This document shows positions 37,048-45,707 of a DNA stretch of 64,000 bases, in pieces. Numbering within the stretch: the stretch's first letter is position 1; every line of letters begins with the position of its first letter. The DNA comes from Roseateles aquatilis (GTDB lineage Bacteria > Pseudomonadota > Gammaproteobacteria > Burkholderiales > Burkholderiaceae_C), in contig NZ_NIOF01000003.1 of the NCBI RefSeq assembly GCF_002205645.1, forward strand, positions 470,158 through 534,157, given 5' to 3'. The notes beneath the pieces are model-generated. The model searched no databases, was not told where the DNA came from, and was given only the letters and a program-made list of their open reading frames with translations. Made by a program: the position numbers and the translations under genes.

Positions 37048-38382
37048 ATGCGAACCTTCGGCTCATTCCCCGTCCGATTCGCGCGTCTGCCGTGGCGTGT
37101 GGCGCTGCGCGGCTCGCTCGCGCTGCTGGCGATGTTCGGACTGCACGGCGCACAGGCGCAGACCGCCATCGTCATTGGCGGGGCGCTGCGCATGGACAAC
37201 GATGCGGTCTGGCAGCGCATCGTCGACGAGGCCGGCGGCCCTGGCCGCGCGCGCTTCGCGGTGCTGGCCACCGCTTCCGTCGCGCCGGAACGGTCGGCGC
37301 AGGCCATCATCGACGTGCTCCAGCGCCACGGCGCCCTGGCCGAGCACATTCCCGTCGCGCCGCGCCTGGAAGGCGCGGACCTGCAGAAGAACCTCGCCGA
37401 TCCCGTGCTGCTCGCCAAGGTGCGGGCGTCCAACGCGGTGTTTTTCTCGGGCGGCGCGCAGGGGTTCATCGTCGACACGCTGCAGCCCGGCGGCAAGCCG
37501 ACTGCGATGCTGGACGCGATCTGGGACGTGTACCGGCGCGGCGGCGTCGTCGCCGGCACCAGCGCCGGCGCGGCGATCATGAGCCGCACGATGTTCCGCG
37601 ACGCGCTCGATGTCATGGGCGTGATGCGCGGGCAGATGCGCGACGGGCAGGAGGTCGACCAGGGGCTGGGGTTCATCGGCGACCAGTTGTTCGTCGACCA
37701 GCACTTCCTCAAGCGCGGACGTATCGGCCGCATGCTGCCGCTGATGCTGGCCAAGGGCTATCGACTGGGCCTGGGCATCGAGGAGAACACCGCCGCCGTC
37801 ATCCACGACCAGCGCGTCGACATCGTCGGCGGGCGGGGCGCGTTGCTCGTCGACCTGCGCGACGCGCGCAGCGATCCGTCGTTGGACGTGCTGAACGTGC
37901 GCGGCGCCCGCCTCAGCTATCTGGACAACGGCGACAGCCACGACCTGCGCACTGGCGTGACGATGCCGGCGGCCCGCAAGACGGCGGCCGGCGGGCCGAT
38001 GCCCGTGCGCGTGTCCGCGGCGGGCCCATCCACGGCGGGCCGCGGGCCGGTGGACAGCTTCCAGCCGGACATCCTTGGCGACAACCGCATCGTGCAGGCG
38101 ATGACGGAGCTGCTGACCTCGCCGGCCACCGAGGTCCGGGCGATGGCGTCCCGCGTGCGCCCCGGCGCGACGGCGGATCGCGATCGGACGGGTTTCGTTT
38201 TCCGCCTTTATCGCGGCGCCGACACGCAGGGCTGGATCGACGGCGATGGCGATGGCAACGACGTGACGCTGCTCGATGTGCGGCTCGACGTGCGGCCGGT
38301 GCGCCTGCCCGATCCGAGCGCCGCCGCGGGCGCGGCGACGGGGGCTGGCGGGACCTTCATCGCGCCGGCGGGCATGCGCTGA
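37048..38382 (+). CDS. Exported cyanophycinase-like peptidase (S51 family)
   Basis: Cyanophycinases hydrolyse the Asp-Arg storage polymer cyanophycin. The 444-residue protein has a signal peptide (about 1-38, ending GAQAQ), a VFFSGGAQ motif and the nucleophile elbow AGTSAGAAIM with S172. The conserved DQGLGFIGDQLFVDQHF and LGLGIEENTAA follow. The C-terminal 120 residues after about position 310 are an added domain with a calcium-site-like DGDGDGND near the end. No cyanophycin synthetase is in the window, and export suggests use of outside polymer. An alternative GTG start lies at 37033. Confidence 0.85.
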   Translation: MRTFGSFPVRFARLPWRVALRGSLALLAMFGLHGAQAQTAIVIGGALRMDNDAVWQRIVDEAGGPGRARFAVLATASVAPERSAQAIIDVLQRHGALAEHIPVAPRLEGADLQKNLADPVLLAKVRASNAVFFSGGAQGFIVDTLQPGGKPTAMLDAIWDVYRRGGVVAGTSAGAAIMSRTMFRDALDVMGVMRGQMRDGQEVDQGLGFIGDQLFVDQHFLKRGRIGRMLPLMLAKGYRLGLGIEENTAAVIHDQRVDIVGGRGALLVDLRDARSDPSLDVLNVRGARLSYLDNGDSHDLRTGVTMPAARKTAAGGPMPVRVSAAGPSTAGRGPVDSFQPDILGDNRIVQAMTELLTSPATEVRAMASRVRPGATADRDRTGFVFRLYRGADTQGWIDGDGDGNDVTLLDVRLDVRPVRLPDPSAAAGAATGAGGTFIAPAGMR

Positions 38383-38397
38383 ACGCCGGCGGCGCCG

Positions 38398-40437
38398 TCA
38401 GCGCTGCTGTTGCAGCGCCTGCTCGATGAACTGCCGCGCGACCTTGGGCTTGGGCACGCGCACGCTGAACCAGCGCCGCACGTCCTGCTCCAGGCCGATG
38501 CCGTGCATGAAGTTGTAGAGCGCCTTCTTCAGCGCGTCGCCCATCGCGTCGTGATCGGTGCCGGTCGGGTCGACGAAGCCGACGTCGTTCTTCGCGAACG
38601 GGGAGGGCGGCAGCGGCAGCAGCTCGACGCCGAAGGCCGCCGGATCCTGGCCCACCGGCGAGTGCACCGTGCAGGCGAAACGATGGAAGAAGCCGCTCTG
38701 GATGCAGCCGTGCTCGAAGAGCTGGCGCACGTACTCCAGCGCGTCGACGGTGTCCTGCACCGTCTGCGTCGGGAAGCCGTACATCAGGTAGGCGTGCACC
38801 AGGATGCCGGACTCGGTGAAGGCGCGCGTCACGCGCGCGACCTGCTCGACCGACACGCCCTTCTGCATCAGCTTGAGCAGGCGGTCCGACGCCACCTCCA
38901 GCCCGCCGCTGATGGCGATGCAGCCGCTGTCGGCGAGCAGTTGGCAGAGCTCCGGCGTGAAGGTCTTCTCGAAGCGCACGTTGCCCCACCAGCTGATGGC
39001 GACGCCGCGGTCGATCAGCTCCTGCGCCAACGCGCGCAGCACCTTGGGCGGCGCCGCCTCGTCGACGAAGTGGAAGCCGGTCTGCCCGGTCTCCGCGACG
39101 ATCGCCTCGATGCGGTCCACCAGCGTCTTCGCCGAGGCCGCCTCGTAGCGCGAGATGTAGTCCAGCGTGATGTCGCAGAAGCTGCACTTCTTCCAGTAGC
39201 AGCCATGCGCGATCGTCAGCTTGTTCCAGCGGCCGTCGCTCCACAGCCGGTTCATCGGGTTGAGCATGTCCAGCAGCGACAGGTAGTCGTGCAGCGGCAG
39301 GCCGTCCCAGGTGGGCGTGCCGACGTCCTCGAAGGGCACGTCGGGCTCGACGAAGTTGATGTAGCGGACGGGCCCTCGCGAGGCGCCGTCGCCGTCGCCG
39401 TCGACGGTCGCCGCGTCGTCGCGGACGAAGCAACGCACCAGTCGCTGGCGGCCGCGCCTGCCCGCGATGTGCTCCAGCAGCGCGAGCAGCGGGCGCTCGC
39501 CCGCGTCGAGCGTCACGTAGTCGACGTAATCGAAGAGCCGCGGCTCGGTGAGCTCGCGCAGTTCGGTGTTGACGAAGCCGCCGCCGAAGAGGACGCGGAT
39601 CGCCGGCCGCTCACGCTTGATCGTCTGGCCGATGCGCAGCGCCGCGTAGACCGCGCCGGGGAAGGGCACCGACAGCAGCACGACATCGGGTCGCTCCGCG
39701 TCGATGGCCTCCAGTGTGAGCGTGCGCAGCAGGTCGTCGACGAGGTTCGGCGGCGCGCCCAGCGCGTCGTGCAGAGGATCGAAGGTGGGCTGGCTGGTCG
39801 CGAGCTGCTCGGCATAGCGGACGAACTCGAAGCGCGGATCGACCGATTCGCGCAGCACGTCGGCCAGGTCGTTCAGGTACAGCGTCGCCAGATGCCGCGC
39901 GCGATCCTGCAGGCCGAGCGCGCCGAAGGCCCAGGCGAGCGGATCCTCGCCGTCCTCGGAGACGTAGACCTCCAGCGATTGGAAGCGCGTGCCCTCGGGC
40001 AGGAAGGCGCGTGAATTGATGCGGTGGGCCAGCGTCGGATCGCGGCCTTGCAGGAAGGCGATCGTCGGCGCGATGGTGGCCAGGTAACGATCGAAGTCGT
40101 CGTCGAAATGGCGCGACGCGATGCCGCGGTCGGGCAGCGGGATCGCGTGGACCGCGCCGCGCACCTGCTTCAGGCCGTCGCGCGAGAAGAGCTTCAGCAC
40201 CAGTCCCAGCGCCAGGTCGCGCTGCGCGGCGGTGATGCCGCGCGAGCGCAGGAAACCGGTCAGATATGCGGTCGACGGGTAGGGCGTGTTGAGCTGCGTC
40301 ATCGGCGGGATGAGCGACAGCACGCGCAGCCCGGCGCCGGGCGCGGCCGGCGGCAAGGGCGCCGCATCGAGGGCGGCGGCGAAGGCGTCGGAGACGGGCG
40401 ATTCGGCGGGGGCGACGGCGGGCGCGGCGGCGGACAT
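38398..40437 (-). CDS. B12-binding-domain radical SAM protein
   Basis: This 679-residue enzyme has an N-terminal cobalamin-binding-like domain with LSLIPPMTQLNTPYPSTAYL near residue 40 and PDVVLLSVPFPGAVYAALRIGQ plus VLFGGGFVNTEL further on. A radical SAM domain follows. Its cluster motif is C413-YWKK-C418-SF-C421, a CX4CX2C spacing rather than the usual CX3CX2C. Further conserved parts are FHFVDEAAPPKVLRALA and ISGGLEVASDRLLKLMQKGV. No substrate gene or RiPP precursor is seen beside it. A longer frame upstream is disregarded because 40437 gives the natural start. Confidence 0.88.
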   Translation of the reverse strand: MSAAAPAVAPAESPVSDAFAAALDAAPLPPAAPGAGLRVLSLIPPMTQLNTPYPSTAYLTGFLRSRGITAAQRDLALGLVLKLFSRDGLKQVRGAVHAIPLPDRGIASRHFDDDFDRYLATIAPTIAFLQGRDPTLAHRINSRAFLPEGTRFQSLEVYVSEDGEDPLAWAFGALGLQDRARHLATLYLNDLADVLRESVDPRFEFVRYAEQLATSQPTFDPLHDALGAPPNLVDDLLRTLTLEAIDAERPDVVLLSVPFPGAVYAALRIGQTIKRERPAIRVLFGGGFVNTELRELTEPRLFDYVDYVTLDAGERPLLALLEHIAGRRGRQRLVRCFVRDDAATVDGDGDGASRGPVRYINFVEPDVPFEDVGTPTWDGLPLHDYLSLLDMLNPMNRLWSDGRWNKLTIAHGCYWKKCSFCDITLDYISRYEAASAKTLVDRIEAIVAETGQTGFHFVDEAAPPKVLRALAQELIDRGVAISWWGNVRFEKTFTPELCQLLADSGCIAISGGLEVASDRLLKLMQKGVSVEQVARVTRAFTESGILVHAYLMYGFPTQTVQDTVDALEYVRQLFEHGCIQSGFFHRFACTVHSPVGQDPAAFGVELLPLPPSPFAKNDVGFVDPTGTDHDAMGDALKKALYNFMHGIGLEQDVRRWFSVRVPKPKVARQFIEQALQQQR

Positions 40438-40452
40438 GCGGCAACTGTAGAA

Positions 40453-40486
40453 GCAAAAAAACAAACCCGGCGTTGGCCGGGTTTGT
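40453..40486 (-). terminator. Rho-independent terminator of the HU gene
   Basis: A perfect 11-bp stem (40461-40471 with 40476-40486) with a GTTG loop reads on the minus strand and is followed by a run of seven T residues (40454-40460). It lies 80 bases after the HU stop and just upstream of the radical SAM gene. Confidence 0.9.
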
Positions 40487-40566
40487 TCGGGACCGCCGCG
40501 AGGCCCCATGGGCACGGCGGCGATCGGGGCGTGGCCGATTCACATCGGCCGCGCGCCAGAAGCGAT

Positions 40567-40923
40567 TTACTTCTTGGCGGCCTTCTTGGCGGGCTTGGCG
40601 GCGGCAGCCTTGGCAGCCGGCTTGGCGGCAGCCTTGCGGGCGGCGGCCTTCGGGTCGACAGCGGCCTTGAAGCCGGCGCCCGGGGTGAACTTCGGCAGCT
40701 TGGCGGCGGCGATCTTGATCTTGTCGCCGGTGCTGGGGTTCACGCCGGTGCGGGCGGCGCGAGCGTGCTGCTTGAAGGAGCCAAAGCCCGGGATGGACAC
40801 GGCGCCGCCCTTCTTCACCGTGGTGACCACGGCGTCCAGCAGCGTTTCCAGGATGCGGCCGGCTTCGGCCTTGGTCAGCTCATGCTTGGAAGCCAGGTGT
40901 TCGATCAGTTCGGTCTTGTTCAT
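40567..40923 (-). CDS. HU-family DNA-binding protein with Lys/Ala-rich tail
   Basis: This nucleoid protein has 118 residues. Residues 1-90 are an HU fold: MNKTELIEHLASKHELTKAEAGRILETLLDAV, then SIPGFGSFK and RTGVNPSTGDKIKI, which is the DNA-contacting arm. The remainder is a Lys/Ala/Pro tail (PAAKAAAAKPAKKAAKK) like eukaryotic H1, found in HU variants of Burkholderiales and Bordetella. The ATG at 40923 replaces a longer open frame. It has its own terminator. It probably packs DNA and modulates transcription. Confidence 0.94.
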   Translation of the reverse strand: MNKTELIEHLASKHELTKAEAGRILETLLDAVVTTVKKGGAVSIPGFGSFKQHARAARTGVNPSTGDKIKIAAAKLPKFTPGAGFKAAVDPKAAARKAAAKPAAKAAAAKPAKKAAKK

Positions 40924-41212
40924 TCGTTTGGACTCTTGCAAGTTAAGCCCGGTAAGGAGCCGGACGGCGCGTATTGTGCGCGAGAAATCAGGGTCGCATC
41001 CCCGGGTTGCCCCGCAAATCACCGATGAAATCGCCCATCCGGGGACAGGTCTTGCGCAAGTGCCCTGTTGATCGGGGTTGGCGGCGATGTTGTGAGCGCT
41101 TGAAACGGCGTTGTCCCCACGCAAACTCAGGGTCTTCCGAGGGGCATCGCGGCCGCGCAGGCCGATGTCGCCGGCGCGCGCACCCGAATGCGCTTGAGCG
41201 CGCGTGAATTTC

Positions 41213-41767
41213 TCACGACACGAGCAGGCGGTGGACCAGGTCCGGCGTGCTCGCCGCGCCGTACTTCTTCATCAGGCGCGCGCGGTAGACGTCCACGGTG
41301 CGTGGACTGACGCCGAGCCGCTTGCCGATCAGCTTGCTGGTCAATCCCTCGATCAACAGCGCCGCGATCTCGCGCTCGCGCGGGGTGAGGTCGGCCTTGA
41401 GCTGGCGCGTCGCCGAGAGGTCCTCGAAGCTCCAGATGCCGCTGGCGTGCGGGCGTGCCGGGTCCAGCGCGCGGCCCGAGACATGGCACCAGAAGAGCTC
41501 GCCGGCGCGCTCGCCGCCGACGCGTTTCATCACCCGCTCGTCGGCGTAATAGCCCTTGGCATCGAGGCTGGCGACGATGCGCTCGCCGGTGCGCTCGAAT
41601 TCGGCGTGGGTCGGATAGAGCAGCTCGAAGCTGCGCTCGATCAACTGCTCGCGCTGCGCGCCGAAGATCTCCAGCACGAGGCGGTTGCAGTCCTTGATCA
41701 GGCGGTTCTCGGAGATCACCAGGCCGATCGGGGCCTGGTCGAAGGCGGTGCGGTAGTCCAGCGTCAT
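41213..41767 (-). CDS. PAS-LuxR transcriptional regulator
   Basis: This 184-residue regulator has an N-terminal PAS sensor domain (about 5-120: FDQAPIGLVISENRLIKDCNRLVLEIFG, ELLYPTHAEF) and a C-terminal LuxR/FixJ-type helix-turn-helix (about 126-180: LTPREREIAALLIEGLTSKLIGKRLGVSPRTVDVYRARLMKKYGA). There is no receiver domain, so it likely senses a ligand or redox state directly. It is 10 bases after a thioesterase gene on the same strand, and both diverge from scoAB. It is a candidate controller of that locus. Confidence 0.88.
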   Translation of the reverse strand: MTLDYRTAFDQAPIGLVISENRLIKDCNRLVLEIFGAQREQLIERSFELLYPTHAEFERTGERIVASLDAKGYYADERVMKRVGGERAGELFWCHVSGRALDPARPHASGIWSFEDLSATRQLKADLTPREREIAALLIEGLTSKLIGKRLGVSPRTVDVYRARLMKKYGAASTPDLVHRLLVS

Positions 41768-41777
41768 CGGGCGGGCG

Positions 41778-42185
41778 TCAGAGCAGCGCGTAGGTGGTGG
41801 TCGACTGGACCGCGAGCCGGCCTTGCTCGTCGAGCAGGTCGATGCGGCCGAAGGCGAGGTTCCTGCCGCGGCGCAGCAGGTGGGCCTCGACCGTGCAGCG
41901 CGCGCCGGACACCGGGCGGATGAACGTCGACTGCAACTGCACCGTCGTCATCGGGCGAAACTCGCCGAGCTCGCGCATCATCAGCAGCACCATCGCCGTG
42001 TCCGCGGCGGCCATGCTGGCCTGCCCGCACATCACGCCGCCGACATGGACCAGGTCCGCCGCGACCGGCATCTCCAGACGCAGCAGGCCGTCCTCGGCAT
42101 GGACGGGATCGAGGCCGAGTGCGACGATCCAGGGCGCGAAGATCCGCGGGATCTCGTCGCGCAGTTGATCGAGGGTCAGGGGCAT
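41778..42185 (-). CDS. PaaI-type hotdog thioesterase
   Basis: This 135-residue hotdog protein matches the PaaI-like thioesterases, which remove CoA from dead-end acyl intermediates. Seen are [25 protein letters not shown] (the active-site helix with an acidic residue) and [15 protein letters not shown]. The ATG at 42185 faces scoA across a 184-base gap with an unusual palindrome. It is followed by the PAS-LuxR regulator, so the two are likely one transcript. Confidence 0.85.
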   Translation of the reverse strand: MPLTLDQLRDEIPRIFAPWIVALGLDPVHAEDGLLRLEMPVAADLVHVGGVMCGQASMAAADTAMVLLMMRELGEFRPMTTVQLQSTFIRPVSGARCTVEAHLLRRGRNLAFGRIDLLDEQGRLAVQSTTTYALL

Positions 42186-42276
42186 GGGGCTTCCTCGGGC
42201 GTCTCCGTGGCACGCTGGCGCGGCTGTCGGAGATCGTGGGTGGCGGGGGGCTCTGCGGCGCTTGCTTAATCAATTC

Positions 42277-42305
42277 TACGTAGCGCTACGTAAGGGCTTA
42301 CGTAG
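42277..42305. promoter_or_regulatory. Overlapping palindromic operator (TACGTA x3)
   Basis: Three TACGTA hexamers lie at 42277-42282, 42287-42292 and 42299-42304. The first two form a perfect 16-bp palindrome (42277-42292). The second and third form a second perfect palindrome with 9-bp arms and a GG centre (42286-42305). It sits 65 bases before scoA and 92 bases before the divergent thioesterase gene, so a repressor here could control both. The regulator is not known. Confidence 0.75.
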
Positions 42306-42369
42306 TAGATTTGCCGACCAGTTCCAAGCCATCCCGCGCGCCAGGCGGGAACGAACCAGGAGACATCGG

Positions 42370-43071
42370 ATGAACAAGGTTTTCCCCAGTGCCCATGCGG
42401 CATTGGAAGGCATCGTCGGCGACGGCCAGTTGCTCGCCGTCGGCGGTTTCGGCCTGTGCGGCATTCCGGAGGCGCTGATCGCGGCGCTGCGGGACAGCGG
42501 CGTCAAGGGCCTCACGGTCATCTCCAACAACGCGGGCGTCGACGGCTTCGGCCTGGGCCAGTTGCTGGAGACGCGGCAGATCAGGAAGATGATCTCCAGC
42601 TACGTCGGCGAGAACAAGGAGTTCGAGCGCCAATACCTCGCGGGCGAGCTGGAGCTGGAGTTCACGCCGCAGGGCACGCTGGCCGAGAAGCTGCGCGCCG
42701 GCGGCGCCGGCATCCCGGCCTTCTTCACGCGGACCGGTGTCGGCACGCTGGTGGCCGAGGGCAAGGAGATCCGCGAATTCGACGGCCATCAATACGTCAT
42801 GGAGCGGGCGCTGAATCCCGACGTGGCGCTGGTGAAGGCGCATGTGGCGGACAAGAGCGGCAACCTGATCTTCCGCCGCACCGCGCGCAACTTCAATCCG
42901 GCGTGCGCGATGGCGGGCAAGGTGACGGTGGTGGAGGTCGAGGAGGTCGTCGAGGTCGGCGATCTGGATCCCGACGCGATCCATCTGCCCGGCATCTACG
43001 TGCACCGCATCGTGCACAACGCCAATCCCGAAAAGCGCATCGAGAAGCGCACCATCCGCCCCGCCGCCTGA
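42370..43071 (+). CDS. scoA: 3-oxoacid CoA-transferase subunit A
   Basis: ScoA forms with ScoB a succinyl-CoA:3-ketoacid CoA-transferase, which activates acetoacetate for use as carbon source. The 233 residues show the glycine-rich [85 protein letters not shown] and [19 protein letters not shown] signature. It begins with a GGAGACATCGG ribosome-site region and is followed after 10 bases by scoB. The promoter contains the TACGTA palindromes. Confidence 0.95.
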   Translation: MNKVFPSAHAALEGIVGDGQLLAVGGFGLCGIPEALIAALRDSGVKGLTVISNNAGVDGFGLGQLLETRQIRKMISSYVGENKEFERQYLAGELELEFTPQGTLAEKLRAGGAGIPAFFTRTGVGTLVAEGKEIREFDGHQYVMERALNPDVALVKAHVADKSGNLIFRRTARNFNPACAMAGKVTVVEVEEVVEVGDLDPDAIHLPGIYVHRIVHNANPEKRIEKRTIRPAA

Positions 43072-43081
43072 GGAGAGACAC

Positions 43082-43720
43082 ATGCCCTGGACCCAAGACC
43101 AGATGGCGGCCCGCGCCGCCCAGGAGCTCGAAGACGGCTTCTATGTGAACCTCGGCATCGGCATCCCGACGCTGGTGGCCAACTTCGTTCCCGCCGACAA
43201 GGAAGTCTGGCTGCAGAGCGAGAACGGCATGCTCGGCATCGGCCCGTTCCCGACCGAGGACGAGGTCGACGCCGACCTGATCAACGCCGGCAAGCAGACC
43301 GTGACCACCATCCCGGGCTCGTCGATCTTCGGCAGCCATGACAGCTTCGCGATGATCCGCGGCGGCAAGATCAACCTGTCCATCCTCGGCGCGATGCAGG
43401 TCAGCGAGCATGGCGACCTGGCCAACTGGATGATCCCCGGCAAGATGGTGAAGGGCATGGGCGGCGCGATGGACCTCGTCGCCGGCGTGCCCCGCGTCAT
43501 CGTGCTGATGGAACACGTCGCGCGCAAGAAGGACGGCACCGAGGACCTCAAGCTGATCCCCAAGTGCACGCTGCCCCTGACCGGCGTCGGGGTGGTGAAC
43601 CGCATCATCACGGACCTCGCGGTGATGGACGTGACGCCGCAAGGGCTGAAGCTGGTGGAGCTGGCGCCCGACGTGACGCGCGAGTTCGTGCAGAGCAAGA
43701 CCGGAGTGACGCTGGTCTGA
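43082..43720 (+). CDS. scoB: 3-oxoacid CoA-transferase subunit B
   Basis: This 212-residue catalytic subunit carries the active-site glutamate E47 in the signature [12 protein letters not shown], which forms the enzyme-CoA thioester. [12 protein letters not shown] precedes it. [37 protein letters not shown] and [12 protein letters not shown] are also typical. Its ATG follows GAGGAGAGACAC. It works with ScoA in ketone-body use and in turnover of the storage polymer PHB, in a region rich in acyl-CoA genes. Confidence 0.95.
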   Translation: MPWTQDQMAARAAQELEDGFYVNLGIGIPTLVANFVPADKEVWLQSENGMLGIGPFPTEDEVDADLINAGKQTVTTIPGSSIFGSHDSFAMIRGGKINLSILGAMQVSEHGDLANWMIPGKMVKGMGGAMDLVAGVPRVIVLMEHVARKKDGTEDLKLIPKCTLPLTGVGVVNRIITDLAVMDVTPQGLKLVELAPDVTREFVQSKTGVTLV

Positions 43721-43920
43721 CGTGTGCGGGGGATCCCCGGTCGTCGCGCTTTGATGCGGCGGGGCCATTCGAGCAAGGGCTCATGCGCGTGCTCGTGTCC
43801 GGTTTGTTGCTCGTGCTTATCCGAGGCCGACAAATCCCGCACGTGCAGAAGTCACGTGGCAACAACCTGTTGCCATGGCTTTCACCTGTTGTACGAATGA
43901 CGGCGTATTGACACACGCCC

Positions 43921-45693
43921 ATGGGCACCATCCCGCATCCGCAGCTTCGAGCCGATGCCGAGATGAGCCCCGCCCTCCAGACCGACACCGATACTGCCCT
44001 TGGCGCCGACGATGCCGTCGGCCTTCCCGACCCTGAATCGCGCGCGATGGCGACGGCATCGTCGTCCAGCGTGGCCGCCGCGGCCATGGCGGCGGCGCTG
44101 CTGGCCGCCTGCGGCGGCGGTGGCGGCGATAGCCCCGCCGGTGGTCCCGACACCGCGCCGCAGACGGCCGTTCCGCCGACCGACGCGCAGGCCGCGCGTT
44201 TCCTGGGCCAGGCCGGCTTTTCGGCAAGCACCACCGACATCGGCACGGTGAAATCCGTGGGCTACGCCGCGTGGCTGGATCAGCAATTCGCGGCGCCGCG
44301 CACGCAGAGCCACTTCGACTGGCTGACCGCCAAGGGCTTCGCTGTCGAGGCCTATCGCAACAGCGTGGCGGGCGTCGACGCGACGCTGTGGCGCAAGCTG
44401 ATCGGCTCCCCGGACCAGTTGCGGCAACGGGTCGTGCTGGCGCTGTCCGAGATCTTCGTCGTGTCGATGAACGGCCTGCCGGTGAGCTGGCCCGGCCTGG
44501 CCACCGCCGCCTACGTCGACATGCTGGAGGAGCGCTGCTTCGGTACCTTCCGCGCGCTGCTCGAGGCCGTGACGCTGTCGCCGGCGATGGGCGTGTACCT
44601 GGCCATGCGCGGCAATCGCAAGGAAGACGCCAAGACCGGCCGCCAGCCCGACGAGAACTACGCCCGCGAGGTGATGCAGCTCTTCACCATCGGCCTGAGC
44701 CAGCTCAATCCCGACGGCACGCCCAAGACCTCCGGCGGCAAGAGCATCGACACCTACACGCTGGCGCAGATCACCGCGCTGGCCCGCGTCTTCACCGGCT
44801 GGGACTTCGACACCGCTGCGCCCAACGGCGCCGACGCGAGCTACATGAAGCGGCCGATGGTGAACACCGCCAGCCGCTTCTCGACCGGCGCGAAGCAGGT
44901 GCTCGACGTCACCATCCCCGACACCGCCGACGGCGCCGCCGCGATGAAGATCGCGCTCGACACGCTGGCGGCGCACCCGAACGTCGGGCCCTTCATCGGC
45001 CGGCAACTGATCCAGCGCCTGGTCTGCTCCAACCCCAGCCCGGCCTACGTGCAGCGCATCGCCGCGGTCTTCGACAACAACGGCCAGGGGCTGCGCGGGG
45101 ACCTGCGCGCGGTCGTCCGCGCGATCCTGCTCGACACCGAGGCGCGTCAACCGGCCGCCAACCCCGGCGGCGGCAAGCTGCGCGAGCCCGTCCAGCGGCT
45201 GGTCCAGTGGGCCCGCACCGTCGGCATGACCTCGCCCGGCGATCTTTGGGCCGTCGGCGACACCAGCAATCCCGCGTCGCGCCTGGGCCAGAGCCCGCTG
45301 CGCAGCGGCTCGGTCTTCAACTTCTTCCGGCCGGGGTACGTGCCGCCGAACTCGCAGCTCGGCAACAACGGCGTCACCGCGCCGGAGTTCCAGCTCTGCA
45401 ACGAGAGCACCGTCGCGGGCTACCTGAACTTCATGCAGGGCCTGATCGGCAACGGCATCGGCGACATGAAGCCGGACTACACCGCCGACCTGGCGGTGGC
45501 GGGCGACGCCGCGGCGCTGGTGCAGCGCCAGGCGCTGCTGCTGGCCGGCGGCGGTCTGTCGGACACGACGCTGGCCACGATCACCACCGCCGTGGCGACG
45601 ATCAACGCGTCCACCGACGCCGGCAAGCTGAACCGCGTCAAGGCCAGCTGGCTGCTGCTGCTGGCCGCGCCGGACTATCAAGTGCAGAAGTGA
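43921..45693 (+). CDS. DUF1800 lipoprotein (copy 1)
   Basis: This protein of 590 residues from the first ATG has a lipobox LLAAC (C64) and a run of glycines, so it is probably a lipoprotein. The real start may be at 43963 or 44047, since a 40-residue N-terminal extension before a signal peptide is unusual. The rest is a DUF1800 domain: AARFLGQAGFSASTTDI, GSPDQLRQRVVLALSEIFVVS, NYAREVMQLFTIGLSQLNPDGT and ARVFTGWDFDT, ending in YQVQK. The family function is not known. It is 14 bases upstream of its DUF1501 partner. Confidence 0.85.
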   Translation: MGTIPHPQLRADAEMSPALQTDTDTALGADDAVGLPDPESRAMATASSSSVAAAAMAAALLAACGGGGGDSPAGGPDTAPQTAVPPTDAQAARFLGQAGFSASTTDIGTVKSVGYAAWLDQQFAAPRTQSHFDWLTAKGFAVEAYRNSVAGVDATLWRKLIGSPDQLRQRVVLALSEIFVVSMNGLPVSWPGLATAAYVDMLEERCFGTFRALLEAVTLSPAMGVYLAMRGNRKEDAKTGRQPDENYAREVMQLFTIGLSQLNPDGTPKTSGGKSIDTYTLAQITALARVFTGWDFDTAAPNGADASYMKRPMVNTASRFSTGAKQVLDVTIPDTADGAAAMKIALDTLAAHPNVGPFIGRQLIQRLVCSNPSPAYVQRIAAVFDNNGQGLRGDLRAVVRAILLDTEARQPAANPGGGKLREPVQRLVQWARTVGMTSPGDLWAVGDTSNPASRLGQSPLRSGSVFNFFRPGYVPPNSQLGNNGVTAPEFQLCNESTVAGYLNFMQGLIGNGIGDMKPDYTADLAVAGDAAALVQRQALLLAGGGLSDTTLATITTAVATINASTDAGKLNRVKASWLLLLAAPDYQVQK

Positions 45694-45707
45694 GCGGAGC
45701 GCCTGCC

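Noticed and set aside
36950..37941. Minus-strand frames opposite the cyanophycinase-like gene
   Set aside because: They lack motifs and ribosome sites, and the plus-strand frame has a signal peptide and catalytic motif.
44271..45700. A long plus frame antedating the DUF1501 start inside DUF1800 copy 1
   Set aside because: Only the part from 45708 has a signal peptide and family motifs; the earlier part is an Arg/Pro-rich frame shadow.
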